Positions 33,404-42,540 of a DNA stretch of 64,000 bases are shown here, in pieces (positions within the stretch are counted from its first letter, which is position 1; every line of letters begins with the position of its first letter). The notes beneath the pieces were generated by a model that saw only the letters and a list, made by a program, of their open reading frames with translations, had not been told where the DNA came from and searched no databases. Origin of the DNA: Cohnella herbarum. Its GTDB lineage: Bacteria > Bacillota > Bacilli > Paenibacillales > Paenibacillaceae. The translations under genes were made by a program, and so were the position numbers. The stretch lies in the NCBI RefSeq assembly GCF_012849095.1, contig NZ_CP051680.1, positions 5,642,001 to 5,706,000 of the forward strand. Reading direction: 5' to 3'.

Positions 33404-33727
33404 TCACTCTTGGGGACGAGTCCCTGGCTCCAAGCCTGTAGAAGTCGCAGTCTTGATAAGCCGGACCGTTAAGTCACCTTGTAGCCGAATTTGGCAAGAT
33501 AGCCGGACGGCAGGGTCCTCGATTCCTTTATTACGAAGAACGGTCGCTTCCGCTTCTTCCATCTCGCCCGCACTCCCGGAGAGCAGTTCTACGGCGCATG
33601 TCGTACACTTGGCATTGCCGCCGCAGCGGTGCAGAATGTCGACTCCGTTATCCTCCAACGCAAGTACGAGTTTCGTACCGTCGACCGCCTGAATGGCATC
33701 TCTTCCTTCTACTAGAACCGTCGGCAT
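33404..33727 (-). CDS. Plant-type [2Fe-2S] ferredoxin
   Basis: 107 residues. The iron-sulfur ligands are Cys35, Cys41 and Cys44 in CGGNAKCTTC, and the fourth is Cys78 in RLSCQIRL, the classical CX5CX2C...C order. It is a soluble one-electron carrier; the partner is unknown. The ATG follows GAGGAGG at a good distance. No redox enzyme is adjacent. Confidence 0.92.
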   Translation of the reverse strand: MPTVLVEGRDAIQAVDGTKLVLALEDNGVDILHRCGGNAKCTTCAVELLSGSAGEMEEAEATVLRNKGIEDPAVRLSCQIRLQGDLTVRLIKTATSTGLEPGTRPQE

Positions 33728-33862
33728 CGGCCATTCCTCCTCGGATTGTTCATCCTCATATTTTCCTTACCCGCTTATATTAAACCATTTCATTCGTGAA
33801 TTAGTCCAATAGGGTAGTCATTTTGTCAAAAATCTTGTTAGCATAAGGAAGTGCAGACGATA

Positions 33863-34525
33863 ATGGATTCTCTGTTAAACCATCAAAAAGAAATGATCAG
33901 CGCTGCTGAACGGTTTTGCAAATCAGAGTTGGAAAACGATGCGACCGGACACGATTGGTGGCATATTCATCGCGTAGTACAGATGGCGAGAAGGTTGGCT
34001 CGCGAAGAAAACGCGAATTGTTTCATTTGTACGATGGCCGCGCTTCTGCACGATATCGCGGACGAGAAGCTCAATGACTCTAAGGAGAGCGGGCTTCGCA
34101 AAGTAAGCGATTGGTTTGAGGGACAGCCCATGGAAGATGAAGAGCGTCAGCACATTATGGAGATCATCTCTACCATGTCCTACAATGCCGGGGCAAATCC
34201 GCCAATGCGATCATTGGAAGGTAAAGTGGTACAAGATGCAGATCGACTCGACGCGATCGGCGCGATAGCGATTGCAAGAACGTTCCTATATGCCGGCTGG
34301 AAGGGCCATCCTATTCACGACCCTCATTTACCGCCTCGGGATAACATGACACCTGGTGAATATCGTCATGATAAGAGTACCGCGATGAATCATTTTCATG
34401 AAAAGCTGCTCAAGCTCAAGGATCGTGTAAACACAGCTGCTGCTAGAAGAATGGCCGAGGAACGGCACCGTTATATGGAGCAATACGTAGAGCGGTTCTA
34501 CCAAGAGTGGGAAGGGCAAGTGTAA
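33863..34525 (+). CDS. HD-domain phosphohydrolase (YedJ-like)
   Basis: 220 residues with the HD metal ligands: His in HDWWHIHRVVQMAR, the HD pair in AALLHDIADEKL, and Asp in VVQDADRLDAIGAIAIARTF. This last motif is typical of the YedJ/YpgQ family, for which nucleotide pyrophosphohydrolase activity has been reported. I placed the start at ATG 33863, ~12 bases after AAGGAA; GTG 33851 touches that site. It ends before a short gap to an SDR gene, possibly co-transcribed. Confidence 0.85.
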   Translation: MDSLLNHQKEMISAAERFCKSELENDATGHDWWHIHRVVQMARRLAREENANCFICTMAALLHDIADEKLNDSKESGLRKVSDWFEGQPMEDEERQHIMEIISTMSYNAGANPPMRSLEGKVVQDADRLDAIGAIAIARTFLYAGWKGHPIHDPHLPPRDNMTPGEYRHDKSTAMNHFHEKLLKLKDRVNTAAARRMAEERHRYMEQYVERFYQEWEGQV

Positions 34526-34593
34526 TCGGAGAACGGTTATATCGCTGGAAGGGACACTGGATACTATTTTTACAAGTACAGAAGGAGGAAGAG

Positions 34594-35313
34594 ATGAGAT
34601 CATATCTTATATTTGGAGCTAGTAAAGGTTTAGGAGATGCTTTTGCCAAAGGATTACCTCACAAGGAAGACAAGGTTTGGGTAGTTTCACGAACCAGACC
34701 GAGTAACGCGGATTTGAATGATGGCGTACGGAGGAACTGGATTCAAGCTGACCTGTCACAGCCTAACGCAGCAAAACTAATCGCAGATGCACTGAAGCAA
34801 GAGACGGTAGATGTGCTTATATACAATGTAGGCATTTGGGAAAAAGAAGGCTTCGAAGACCATTACGATTTCGAAAACGATGAGCCATCCGAAATTGCAA
34901 ACATTATACATGTAAATATGACTTCGACTATTACTTGTATTCAGGCATTGTTGCCCAATCTGCGAAAATCGGATGCTGGAAAAGTTATTTTAATCGGTTC
35001 AACTGCGGGGTTAGACAATACTAGCAATACCCAAGTGTCTTTTGTCGCTTCAAAGTACGGGCTGCGAGGAATTTCCAGCGCTTTGCGGGAATACGTGCGA
35101 AAAGACGGTATTGCGGTCACTTGTGTAAATCCCGGAGAACTTGCTGCTGAAATTCCTTACGAGGAAGGTGCCGAGAAAGCGATGTCTGCGTACAATGGCA
35201 CTAGAATACCTGTTCAAGATATTGTCGCTCTTGTGAAGTGTGTCGTAGAGCTATCCAAGGCAGCTTGCGTCAAAGAAATCCATGTTCCTGCTCTAATGGA
35301 TGTGAATGCTTAA
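34594..35313 (+). CDS. SDR-family protein with the catalytic Tyr replaced by Phe
   Basis: 239 residues of a Rossmann-fold short-chain dehydrogenase. The cofactor motif is IFGASKGLGDAFA (TGxxxGxG form), with DVLIYNVGIW (NAG-like) and the Ser of VILIGSTAGL. The active-site YxxxK motif reads FVASK (in SFVASKYGLRG), so the general base Tyr is missing while Lys is kept. The enzyme may be inactive in oxidoreduction or use another residue; the Tyr three positions after the Ser-Lys is not at the right spacing. The ATG is fixed by GGAGGAAGAG. Confidence 0.85.
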   Translation: MRSYLIFGASKGLGDAFAKGLPHKEDKVWVVSRTRPSNADLNDGVRRNWIQADLSQPNAAKLIADALKQETVDVLIYNVGIWEKEGFEDHYDFENDEPSEIANIIHVNMTSTITCIQALLPNLRKSDAGKVILIGSTAGLDNTSNTQVSFVASKYGLRGISSALREYVRKDGIAVTCVNPGELAAEIPYEEGAEKAMSAYNGTRIPVQDIVALVKCVVELSKAACVKEIHVPALMDVNA

Positions 35314-35508
35314 TCTATGACCGAGTAGGACGTGAGTTCGGCTAATGGAGGTAAGCGCATTTGCTTATTTCCAAATAGTTACGGGTAAGAGTTCTGAGAA
35401 ACAATTTACAGAAATATTGTCAACTGTGAGGAATGTCGCATTATCCTTTCCATTATTTCGGTATGATGGAATCAAACGACGGACTTACTTCCTAAGGAGA
35501 TGATATCA

Positions 35509-36093
35509 ATGACGATCAAAGAAGAGTTACGAGGGAAAAACATTATTATTCCCGAAAATCCGGTATCCAATTTCTTGTTCAATAACACAAGATCGGGGTT
35601 GCTGTGGTTAGTTGTTCGACTATATCTGGGATATGCTTGGCTGGATGCCGGAATACATAAGGTTACGAATGAAAAATGGGTCGGAAGCGATGCTGGTGCA
35701 GGACTTACGGGGTTCGTTAAAGGGGCTTTAGGCAAGGCGGCGGAAGGAAAAGACGTCACGGGCTGGTATGCATCCTTCTTGGAAAACACGGTGCTTCCCA
35801 ATGCGAAGCTGTTCTCGTACTTCGTGGCATTCGGCGAGGTGCTTGTCGGACTAGGTCTTATTCTTGGCTTATTGACGGGAGTCGCGGCTTTCTTCGGAGC
35901 ATTCATGAATGCGAGCTTCCTGTTCGCGGGGACATTGAGCACGAATCCTTTATTGTTCATCCTTGCGACTTGGATCGTACTCGGTTGGAAAGTGGCCGGT
36001 TGGTACGGGTTAGACAGATGGGCGTTATCGTACCTTGGAACGCCATGGAACTTCCGCAATCGCAATAAAGGCGATCAACCGATCTCCGGGTAA
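35509..36093 (+). CDS. DoxX-family membrane protein
   Basis: 194 residues with four membrane segments (about 34-52, 100-122, 126-146 and 148-168). The DoxX/TQO-small-subunit pattern is LLWLVVRLYLGYAWLDAGIH, ending with LATWIVLGWKVAGWYGLDRW. DoxX proteins are linked to thiol or quinone redox and oxidative stress. The ATG at 35509 follows AAGGAGA at nine bases; the in-frame ATG at 35500 is too close. A broken binding-protein fragment follows at once. Confidence 0.85.
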   Translation: MTIKEELRGKNIIIPENPVSNFLFNNTRSGLLWLVVRLYLGYAWLDAGIHKVTNEKWVGSDAGAGLTGFVKGALGKAAEGKDVTGWYASFLENTVLPNAKLFSYFVAFGEVLVGLGLILGLLTGVAAFFGAFMNASFLFAGTLSTNPLLFILATWIVLGWKVAGWYGLDRWALSYLGTPWNFRNRNKGDQPISG

Positions 36094-36095
36094 GT

Positions 36096-36335
36096 GTGAT
36101 AGGTGGAACGCTGGGCAAGCTGGTGTATGAAGATTACGGCTTCCTAATGCCGGAGCAGTACAAGAAATACTCGGATGGGGGCACCGCTTTGTCGATGGAA
36201 GAATTCGCAAACCATCCGGCCGTGAAAAACAATCGAATCATTAACGTTACCCGCGACAAGTGGAATTATGGCCCGTACTTGGTCGATCAAGCGGTTGACG
36301 AATTGCTAGAACAGGTGAACCTTATTAAGCAATAA
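36096..36335 (+). pseudogene. C-terminal remnant of an iron-siderophore binding protein gene
   Basis: 79 residues equal to the last quarter of an FecB/FhuD-type substrate-binding protein: LGKLVYEDYGFLMPEQ, NHPAVKNNRIINVTRDKWNY, VDQAVDELLEQV. No signal peptide or N-terminal lobe exists upstream, where the DoxX gene ends three bases before. A deletion has probably fused the end of this gene to the DoxX region. Confidence 0.75.
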
Positions 36336-36374
36336 GTTAAGGACAATTTGAGCGATTGCTAAATAACGAACGAT

Positions 36375-36416
36375 CCAAGAACCGCTCTTAATGTGCGGTT
36401 CTTGATTCGTTTTTTA
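36375..36416. terminator. Terminator between convergent units
   Basis: AAGAACCGC pairs with GCGGTTCTT around TCTTAATGT; T-rich sequence on the plus side. Confidence 0.8.
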
Positions 36417-36425
36417 GATTAGTTC

Positions 36426-37193
36426 TTATGGAAACAAAGTAGTGAATACAATACTATCGACCAACCATCTATCCTTCGAATAGGTAAGAACTATCGTTCG
36501 TTCGATCGCATAAGCAGTTTTATCGGCGGTGGTACTTGTTTGCGTTATTTGCCCTACCTTATCATTGGAGTTACTATAGGCGATCTCGTTAAATGGAGCT
36601 TTGATTTTTAGTCCTCTTTGTTGTATAAGTCTATTAATGAACGAGTCTGTAAAATAAGGTTTAAAATGGGTTCTGATTTGCGCTATTGAAGAAAGATCGG
36701 CTGCTTCGTTCGCTTTCTGGATCAGCGTGTTAAGGGTTGCTTGCGGGATCTTGGACGTATTAAAAGTGGACTCCGTAGTCACCCTAACTTGTTTGTCTCC
36801 TAAGGATACGTCAGCCGTTCTGTTGGATGAATTCCATGCGATGGTTCCCCCCAGGGCCTGACCGATAAAACGGATCGGAACGTAGATGACGCCTTTCTCG
36901 TTACGAGCGGGGACATCAATCGTGATTATTTTGTCGTTCAGCAGAACTTTATTGGAATCGACTTTCAGGATAACATGGGTATCCCCTTGAAGGACGCTAA
37001 CCGTCTTTGCCTGTTGATTCCATTTCACATCGGCGCCTAATCCTGCGGAGATGTAGCGAACCGGCACTAAAGTGCGTCCATCGACCGTTTTACCCTGTAT
37101 AACGAAGGGTTGATTGTCCGCATAGCTTTGATTAGGCAATAATGCGGCAGCAGTCAGCGTAATTCCGAATAATGCAATAATCGTTTTTTTCAT
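36426..37193 (-). CDS. Secreted protein with copper-amine-oxidase-type stalk domain
   Basis: 255 residues. Signal peptide IIALFGITLTAAALLPNQSYA. The stalk (copper amine oxidase N-terminal) domain spans ~35-135, with its paired hallmarks GRTLVPVRYISAGLGADVKW and IYVPIRFIGQALGGTIAWNS. The C-terminal ~110 residues resemble a small SnoaL/NTF2-like module (LSSIAQIRTHFKPYFTDSFI). These proteins are common and poorly understood in Paenibacillaceae; wall association is likely. The ATG at 37193 follows GGAGGA. Confidence 0.85.
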   Translation of the reverse strand: MKKTIIALFGITLTAAALLPNQSYADNQPFVIQGKTVDGRTLVPVRYISAGLGADVKWNQQAKTVSVLQGDTHVILKVDSNKVLLNDKIITIDVPARNEKGVIYVPIRFIGQALGGTIAWNSSNRTADVSLGDKQVRVTTESTFNTSKIPQATLNTLIQKANEAADLSSIAQIRTHFKPYFTDSFINRLIQQRGLKIKAPFNEIAYSNSNDKVGQITQTSTTADKTAYAIERTIVLTYSKDRWLVDSIVFTTLFP

Positions 37194-37303
37194 GATAGTA
37201 TCCTCCACAGCGTTCGATTTCAACACTAACTTAGGCTTAGTTGTATAGTAATAGACGTTATTTATAAGGGTAATGTTTCACCGACGCGAAGGGGGGACAA
37301 GGA

Positions 37304-38312
37304 ATGCTGCACATAGTAAACGGAGATTCGGTGGCGGAGAAGTTGCGGCAAGGAATCGTGCAAGGCGATGTTCTCGTATGGAGAGAGGCGTATCCTCACG
37401 GCCCCGTATTTTTAGACCCGGCTGCAGGGGGTAACCGTGATATTCGAGCTCGATACTTGGAACAAACGATGGGAATTCCGTACCAAGAATATTTGCGGAA
37501 CAGCGAAGAGCAAGAAAAGACATTGGCTGGCTTCCATCAATACGAGGAGATTATTTTATGGTTTGAACATGATCTTTTCGATCAGACGATGCTGTGCTTC
37601 TTGCTGGATTGGTTCTCGAAGCAGGACTTGTCGAAAACAAAACTGAGTTTACTATGTATCGGAGAGTATCCCGGAATTGAGCCGTTTCGAGGGCTTGGGC
37701 AACTTTCCCTAGAGCAAATGGAGACGTTATCGGGAACGTGGAAATCTATCGGAGCTCAAGAACTGGAATTAGGACAAGCTTTCTGGCAAGCCTATACCTC
37801 TGGGGCTCCCGAATTGCTGCAACAATTGCTAAGCAGAGATACATCCGCTCTGCCGTTTGCGCAAGAGGCATTCCGATTACATTTATCGCGTTTTCCTTCT
37901 ATAATATAATGGGCTTGGCATCGTAGAGCAGATAACGCTGGAGATGATCGATTCAGGAATAAATTCCCCGTATGATCTGTTCGATAAAGCGGGAGGAAAG
38001 CTGCACGGATTAGGCATGGGGGATCTGGAATACTGGCACACTCTAAGGAAAATGTCGCGAGATCCCTTCGCCCTGTTGCGAATAACCGGTTTAACGGAAT
38101 TTCCCGGATACAACGAATCATCTAGTCCTTTGCAAAACTGCGATGTCGCAATAACGGAGTTTGGAAAGAACGTACTGGATGGCAAAGAAGATTGGGTCGA
38201 GAGAAAAGGGATAAACGAATGGTATGGCGGAGTACATCTGCAAGGAGCTTTACCGCGATGGCGTTGGGATTCGTCCGCGCAAACGATTAAAGATACAGGC
38301 TCCGAGCGGTAG
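37304..38312 (+). pseudogene. DUF1835-type protein gene with a frameshift
   Basis: The first 201 codons give a DUF1835 N-terminal domain (MLHIVNGDSVAEKLRQGIVQ, then ILWFEHDLFDQTMLCFLL) and stop after RLHLSRFPSII. The family normally continues with a C-terminal DUF3658-like part. Here it resumes in another frame (NGLGIVEQITLEMIDSGINS, later WRWDSSAQTIKD). One base gained or lost in the TATAATATAAT run near 37,905 explains both stops. It may be a true mutation, a sequencing error in an AT repeat, or less likely programmed frameshifting. Confidence 0.8.
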
Positions 38313-38395
38313 TTGACATGTAAAGAATAACAGCAAGAAAGATCAAGAACAAATGTTCGCCGCAGTCTACAATAGACCAGGAAGGGGGGAACCGG

Positions 38396-39295
38396 ATGTC
38401 ATCGTACGAAAGCGTGATTCAACGAGTGGTGGATGAGGTCGAGAATAGATTGGGAGAGGATTTGAAGTTTTCCACCGTGGCGAGGTTATCGAACTTCTCG
38501 GAATTTCATTTCCACCGGGTCTTTCAATTTATCGTAGGGCTGCCTGTCATGGACTATGTTCGCAAACGAAGATTGGTTTTAGCGGCCCAACGGGTGGCTT
38601 ACTCGAAGAATAAACTGCTCGATATCGCCCTGGATTGCGGATTCGGCACTCCGGAAAGCTTTATTCGCGCCTTTCGCAAAATGTACGGAATGACGCCGGG
38701 AGAGTATCGGAAGAGCGGTATTCGGCCCCCTGCTTACCCCAAAATGAACGTGCTTCAACGGAGGTACAATCCCTACTTAGGAGGAATTAGAATGGATCAT
38801 CGTATCGTGACAAAACCGGGTTTCGATGTAATCGGGTACCCGATCCGAACCCGCAACGCCGACGGCCAGAACAATCGGGATATTCCGGCTTTCTGGCAGC
38901 GTTACATGCAAGAAAAAATGGGAGAGAACCTGCATAAACTGGCCATTTCGAATGCGGAGTACGGAATTTGCGGTGATTTTGATATGGAATCGGGCGAGTT
39001 CAGCTACATGATCGGATTGGAAGTCCGAGAAGGCGCCGAAGCGCTGGAAGGAACGATCAAGCGTCATTATCCGGAACAGACGTATGCCGTATTTACGACG
39101 CCGAAGGTCGGTTCCGACCGCTTTGCCGAATCGATTCAGAATACTTGGATGGCCATCTTCAGCGAATGGTTCCCACACTCCGGGTATGAGCATTCGGGAG
39201 CGCCCGAATTTGAATATTACGATGAGCGTTGCTGGCAGGACCGCAACGAATTGCTGGAGATGGATATCTATATTCCGGTTAAACCGAAAGCTTAG
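38396..39295 (+). CDS. AraC-family regulator with GyrI-like effector domain
   Basis: 299 residues. The N-terminal ~105 residues are two HTH motifs (FSTVARLSNFSEFHFHRVFQ, then LLDIALDCGFGTPESFIRAF). The C-terminal ~155 residues form a GyrI-like small-molecule-binding domain (ending YYDERCWQDRNELLEMDIYI). This is the Rob/SoxS-with-effector arrangement used for multidrug sensing. The ATG follows GGAAGGGGGG. It is a single gene. Confidence 0.88.
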   Translation: MSSYESVIQRVVDEVENRLGEDLKFSTVARLSNFSEFHFHRVFQFIVGLPVMDYVRKRRLVLAAQRVAYSKNKLLDIALDCGFGTPESFIRAFRKMYGMTPGEYRKSGIRPPAYPKMNVLQRRYNPYLGGIRMDHRIVTKPGFDVIGYPIRTRNADGQNNRDIPAFWQRYMQEKMGENLHKLAISNAEYGICGDFDMESGEFSYMIGLEVREGAEALEGTIKRHYPEQTYAVFTTPKVGSDRFAESIQNTWMAIFSEWFPHSGYEHSGAPEFEYYDERCWQDRNELLEMDIYIPVKPKA

Positions 39296-39389
39296 GCGCG
39301 GATAAGGAAATGGATTGACAGCACGCCATAGCTAATCTATAATTCATTTAAAACCAACTGGAAAAGTGTGGATTAAAGGAGATCACGAT

Positions 39390-39836
39390 ATGGCTGCTGT
39401 TCAAACGTTCAAAGCGACCGCGCATTTGCAAGACGGAGTTAAAGTGAAAACGAGTTCGAGACATTTCGAACTGACGATCGACGAACCTAAGAGTCTGGGG
39501 GGAACGGACACCGGCATGAATCCGGTCGAAGCTCTGCTTGCTTCCTTGGGCGCATGCCAATCAATCGTAGCGAGAGTCTATGCGCCTAAGTTCGGCGTGA
39601 AACTCGACGATTTTCTCGTAGAGGTTGAAGGCGATCTTGACCTCGATGGATTTTTTAACAAATCCGATGTCCGTCCCGGTTACTCCGAGATTCGGTATAC
39701 GTTCCGCATCAAAACCGATTCGCCGAAAGAAAAGGTGGACGAGTTCGTACACTTCCTGGAGAGCAAATGCCCGGTTGGAGATACGATAGCCAATCCGGTC
39801 AATCTCAAGCTTCAAAGCGTCATTATTGAAAATTAA
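39390..39836 (+). CDS. OsmC-family peroxiredoxin-like protein
   Basis: 148 residues. The two OsmC redox cysteines are visible, in LLASLGACQSIVARV and FLESKCPVGDTIANPV, and the strand MNPVEALLASLG is typical. The family reduces organic hydroperoxides with thiols. The ATG follows AAAGGAGATC. A terminator hairpin shared with other sites in the window follows. Confidence 0.88.
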   Translation: MAAVQTFKATAHLQDGVKVKTSSRHFELTIDEPKSLGGTDTGMNPVEALLASLGACQSIVARVYAPKFGVKLDDFLVEVEGDLDLDGFFNKSDVRPGYSEIRYTFRIKTDSPKEKVDEFVHFLESKCPVGDTIANPVNLKLQSVIIEN

Positions 39837-39855
39837 TACCCCTTCGGGATCATTA

Positions 39856-39903
39856 TGAATACAGAGCATGGCGAGATAGAGGCCGATGCTCTGTATTTTT
39901 ATA
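39856..39903 (+). terminator. Terminator hairpin of the ATACAGAGC family
   Basis: AATACAGAGCAT pairs with ATGCTCTGTATT around a GGCG...GGCC loop and is followed by TTTTTA. The same arms occur at 58.26 kb and, diverged, at 15.1 kb. Confidence 0.85.
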
Positions 39904-39954
39904 TCTCTTCATTAAAAACAGATTGCCAAAACGACTTATCCATGTTATTATCCT

Positions 39955-39980
39955 ACTTATCTCATCGGATAAGTTATAAT
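39955..39980 (+). promoter_or_regulatory. Promoter and palindromic operator of the sulfur operon
   Basis: ACTTATC and GATAAGT are perfect 7-bp arms six bases apart, directly abutting a TATAAT -10 box. An operator in the spacer of a promoter suggests repression. The operon is for sulfur acquisition, so a CymR/Rrf2-type or similar sulfur regulator is a candidate, but the arms do not match the B. subtilis CymR consensus I know. Confidence 0.5.
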
Positions 39981-40006
39981 TAAAACAAAATAAATAAATG
40001 ACTCTA

Positions 40007-40064
40007 CCGGACAACCGGAGAGACGCTTGCAGCATTAAGGCGTCTTTCCGGCTGTCCGTTTTTG
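40007..40064 (+). terminator. Leader terminator or attenuator ahead of the sulfur operon
   Basis: CGGACA-CCGGA-GACGC pairs with GCGTC-TCCGG-TGTCCG, a long interrupted stem, followed by TTTTT. It lies between the -10 box and the first gene, so it could act as a transcription attenuator. I cannot identify a known aptamer upstream; the space is only ~25 bases. Confidence 0.65.
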
Positions 40065-40089
40065 TCTTTCACCAAAGGAGCGCGACAAC

Positions 40090-41076
40090 ATGAAATACCG
40101 TAGATTAGGAAGAACGGGTCTAAAAGTTTCGGAGGTTAGCTTAGGCACGATGGCATTCGGAAGATGGATCGACGAGGATGCTTCGGCCAAAGTATTGGAT
40201 ACCGCTCTGGATGCCGGGATTAACGTGATCGATTCCGCCGACGTTTACGGCAGAGGGATGGATGTCGGCGACGTATCTCTTCTTGGAGAATCCGAAGCCA
40301 TAATAGGCAGAATTCTCAAAGGCCGAAGAGAAAATGTCATCCTGGCGACGAAGTTTCACAATCGTATGGGTCCCGGCATTAACGATGCCGGTCAGAGTCG
40401 TTATTATATTTACCGGGCGCTGGAGAATAGCTTAAGGCGCTTGCAAACCGACCATATCGATCTTTATCAGATTCATAGTTTCGATGCGGAGACGCCGATC
40501 GATGAGACGCTTAGGGCGTTGGATGATCTGATTAAGCAAGGGAAGATCCGGTATATCGGCTGTTCGAATTATGCGGCTTGGCAGTTAGCCAAAGCCCACG
40601 GAGTGAGCGCGTTGCACGGATTGCATCGGTTCGATAGCGTGCAGCCGGAGTACAGCCTGATCACGAGAGGGATCGAGAAGGAGCTCGTCCCGTTCGCCCA
40701 ATCGGAGAACGTGGGCATTATCTCGTATAGCCCGCTCGGTCGAGGCATTCTAACCGGCAAGTATCGTCAAGGCGAAGCCCCTCCGGCGGAGTCGCGTCTC
40801 GCGGCCGGCGAGAAGAGGCTGGAACTATTGCTCCAATCGAATCCGGCATACGATCTCGTAGATGCGATTCGCCCGTTGGCCGAAGCTCGCGGATGGACGT
40901 TGGCTCAATTCGCGCTAGCATGGGTGTTAAGCCATTCTTATATTTCGTCGGCTATTCTTGGCGCTTCCAAGCCGGAGCAGATCGTGGATTCGCTCAAGTT
41001 CGCGGAAGAGCGCCTGACATCCGAAGAGCTGATCTTGATTAACGAGGCTTCTCGCCGTCTCGGTCTTTTATTATAA
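40090..41076 (+). CDS. Aldo/keto reductase
   Basis: 328 residues of an AKR (alpha/beta)8 barrel. Catalytic tetrad regions: Asp in VIDSADVYGRG with the proton-donor Tyr, Lys in VILATKFHNR, and His in LYQIHSFDAE. NADPH-binding elements include GIISYSPLGRGILTGKYR. First gene of the sulfur operon; its job may be to reduce aldehydes or ketones released by the flavin monooxygenase that follows (inference). The ATG follows AAAGGAGCG. Confidence 0.92.
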   Translation: MKYRRLGRTGLKVSEVSLGTMAFGRWIDEDASAKVLDTALDAGINVIDSADVYGRGMDVGDVSLLGESEAIIGRILKGRRENVILATKFHNRMGPGINDAGQSRYYIYRALENSLRRLQTDHIDLYQIHSFDAETPIDETLRALDDLIKQGKIRYIGCSNYAAWQLAKAHGVSALHGLHRFDSVQPEYSLITRGIEKELVPFAQSENVGIISYSPLGRGILTGKYRQGEAPPAESRLAAGEKRLELLLQSNPAYDLVDAIRPLAEARGWTLAQFALAWVLSHSYISSAILGASKPEQIVDSLKFAEERLTSEELILINEASRRLGLLL

Positions 41077-41129
41077 CTATAATTCATTGTTTTCGCATGC
41101 GATAACTATAGATTTGGGAGGAAAACAAT

Positions 41130-42497
41130 ATGAGTAAACCGCAACGCCAACTGCACCTGGGTCTCTTCTTATTCTCCACGGGATACCATCCTGCCGGATG
41201 GAGGTTGCCGGAAGCCCGCGCCGACGGTTCTTTCGATCCCCGATTTTTCATCGAGGTTGTGCAGAAGCTGGAACGCGCGAAATTCGATTTCTTCTTCTTG
41301 GGGGACCGATTGGCTACGAGCGCTACCGAACAATACTCTTTTCCTTCGCAGATGGTCCGGCCGGAGCCGTTCACGATCCTGTCTCACCTGGCGGCGGTTA
41401 CGGAGAAGATCGGGTTAATCGTAACCGTCAATACGACTTACGCCGAGCCTTATCACGTAGCCAGAATGACCGCATCGCTGGATTACTTGAGCGCTGGACG
41501 CTCGGCATGGAACGTCGTGACGGGAGCGGATTCTCGAGCGGCTCTGAACTTCAGTCGCGAGAAACATTGGGACAATGCCAAACGCTACGATTACGCGGAC
41601 GAATTCGTCGGCATCGTCCAACGGCTGTGGGATTCATGGGAGGATGACGCATTCATTCGGAATAAGGAAACCGGACAATTCATAGACGAGAGCAAAGTGC
41701 ACGCGATTAACCATGTAGGCGAACAATTTTCGGTCGAAGGCCCTCTTAATGTGGCAAGACCTCCGCAAGGTCAGATTCCGTTGTTATCTGCCGGAACTTC
41801 CGAGAGGAGCCAAGAGCTGGGAGCCCAATTCTCAAGCGCAATCTTCACCGGAGAGATCCTGCTGGAAGAGGCAAAGAAGTTCTACGCCGGCATTAAGAGC
41901 AAGCTAGCCAAGTACGGCCGCAAACCGGAAGAGCTGTTCATTATGCCTGGGCTTGTGCCTCTCGTCGGGAGAACTTCGGAAGAGGCTCGGGAGAAGTATT
42001 CGGAACTGAGTTCGCTACTCGTGACGGACTTTAATTTGACCGCGTTATCCAATCGGATCGGCATCGATCTGACCGGCTATCCTCTCGATGGTCCGCTTCC
42101 CGATCTGTCGCTATCCACTCTTCCCGATGATAAAGCTGGACGGCTGGCCGGGCTGGCACAACGCGCGTCCGGGCACGAGGATATTACGGTTCGGGAGCTG
42201 TTCTATTATTTTGCCGCGACGGCAAGAGGCCATCTGCTGATCGTAGGCAACCCGGAGGAAGTCGCGGATCAGATGGAAGAATGGTTCGTTCAGGAAGCGG
42301 CCGACGGCTTTAACATCTGCCCTCCGTACATGACCGGCGGGTTGGATTTATTCTTGGAATTAGTCGTGCCCGTGCTGCAGCGCCGAGGATTGTTCCGGAC
42401 GGAATACGAAGGAGCCACTTTCCGGGAGCATTTCGGCTTGGCGCGTCCGGATAACCGGTTCGAGAAGAAAGCGGCCTTGCAGGGAGCCGCCGAATAA
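41130..42497 (+). CDS. Flavin-dependent monooxygenase, NtaA/SnaA/DszA family
   Basis: 455 residues. Landmarks of the two-component FMNH2-dependent class: LGLFLFSTGYHPAGWRLPEA at the N-terminus, FDFFFLGDRLA, AWNVVTGADSRAALNFSREK, and RYDYADEFVGIVQRLWDSWE. Family members cleave C-S or C-N bonds in sulfones, sulfonates or nitrilotriacetate using reduced FMN from a separate reductase. The neighbours (SsuABC-like transporter, sulfurtransferase) point to an organosulfur substrate. No flavin reductase is encoded in the operon. The ATG follows GGGAGG. Confidence 0.9.
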   Translation: MSKPQRQLHLGLFLFSTGYHPAGWRLPEARADGSFDPRFFIEVVQKLERAKFDFFFLGDRLATSATEQYSFPSQMVRPEPFTILSHLAAVTEKIGLIVTVNTTYAEPYHVARMTASLDYLSAGRSAWNVVTGADSRAALNFSREKHWDNAKRYDYADEFVGIVQRLWDSWEDDAFIRNKETGQFIDESKVHAINHVGEQFSVEGPLNVARPPQGQIPLLSAGTSERSQELGAQFSSAIFTGEILLEEAKKFYAGIKSKLAKYGRKPEELFIMPGLVPLVGRTSEEAREKYSELSSLLVTDFNLTALSNRIGIDLTGYPLDGPLPDLSLSTLPDDKAGRLAGLAQRASGHEDITVRELFYYFAATARGHLLIVGNPEEVADQMEEWFVQEAADGFNICPPYMTGGLDLFLELVVPVLQRRGLFRTEYEGATFREHFGLARPDNRFEKKAALQGAAE

Positions 42498-42540
42498 GCT
42501 GCTCTCAATACGGACAAGCACGAGAAACGGGGGAAAGCGT

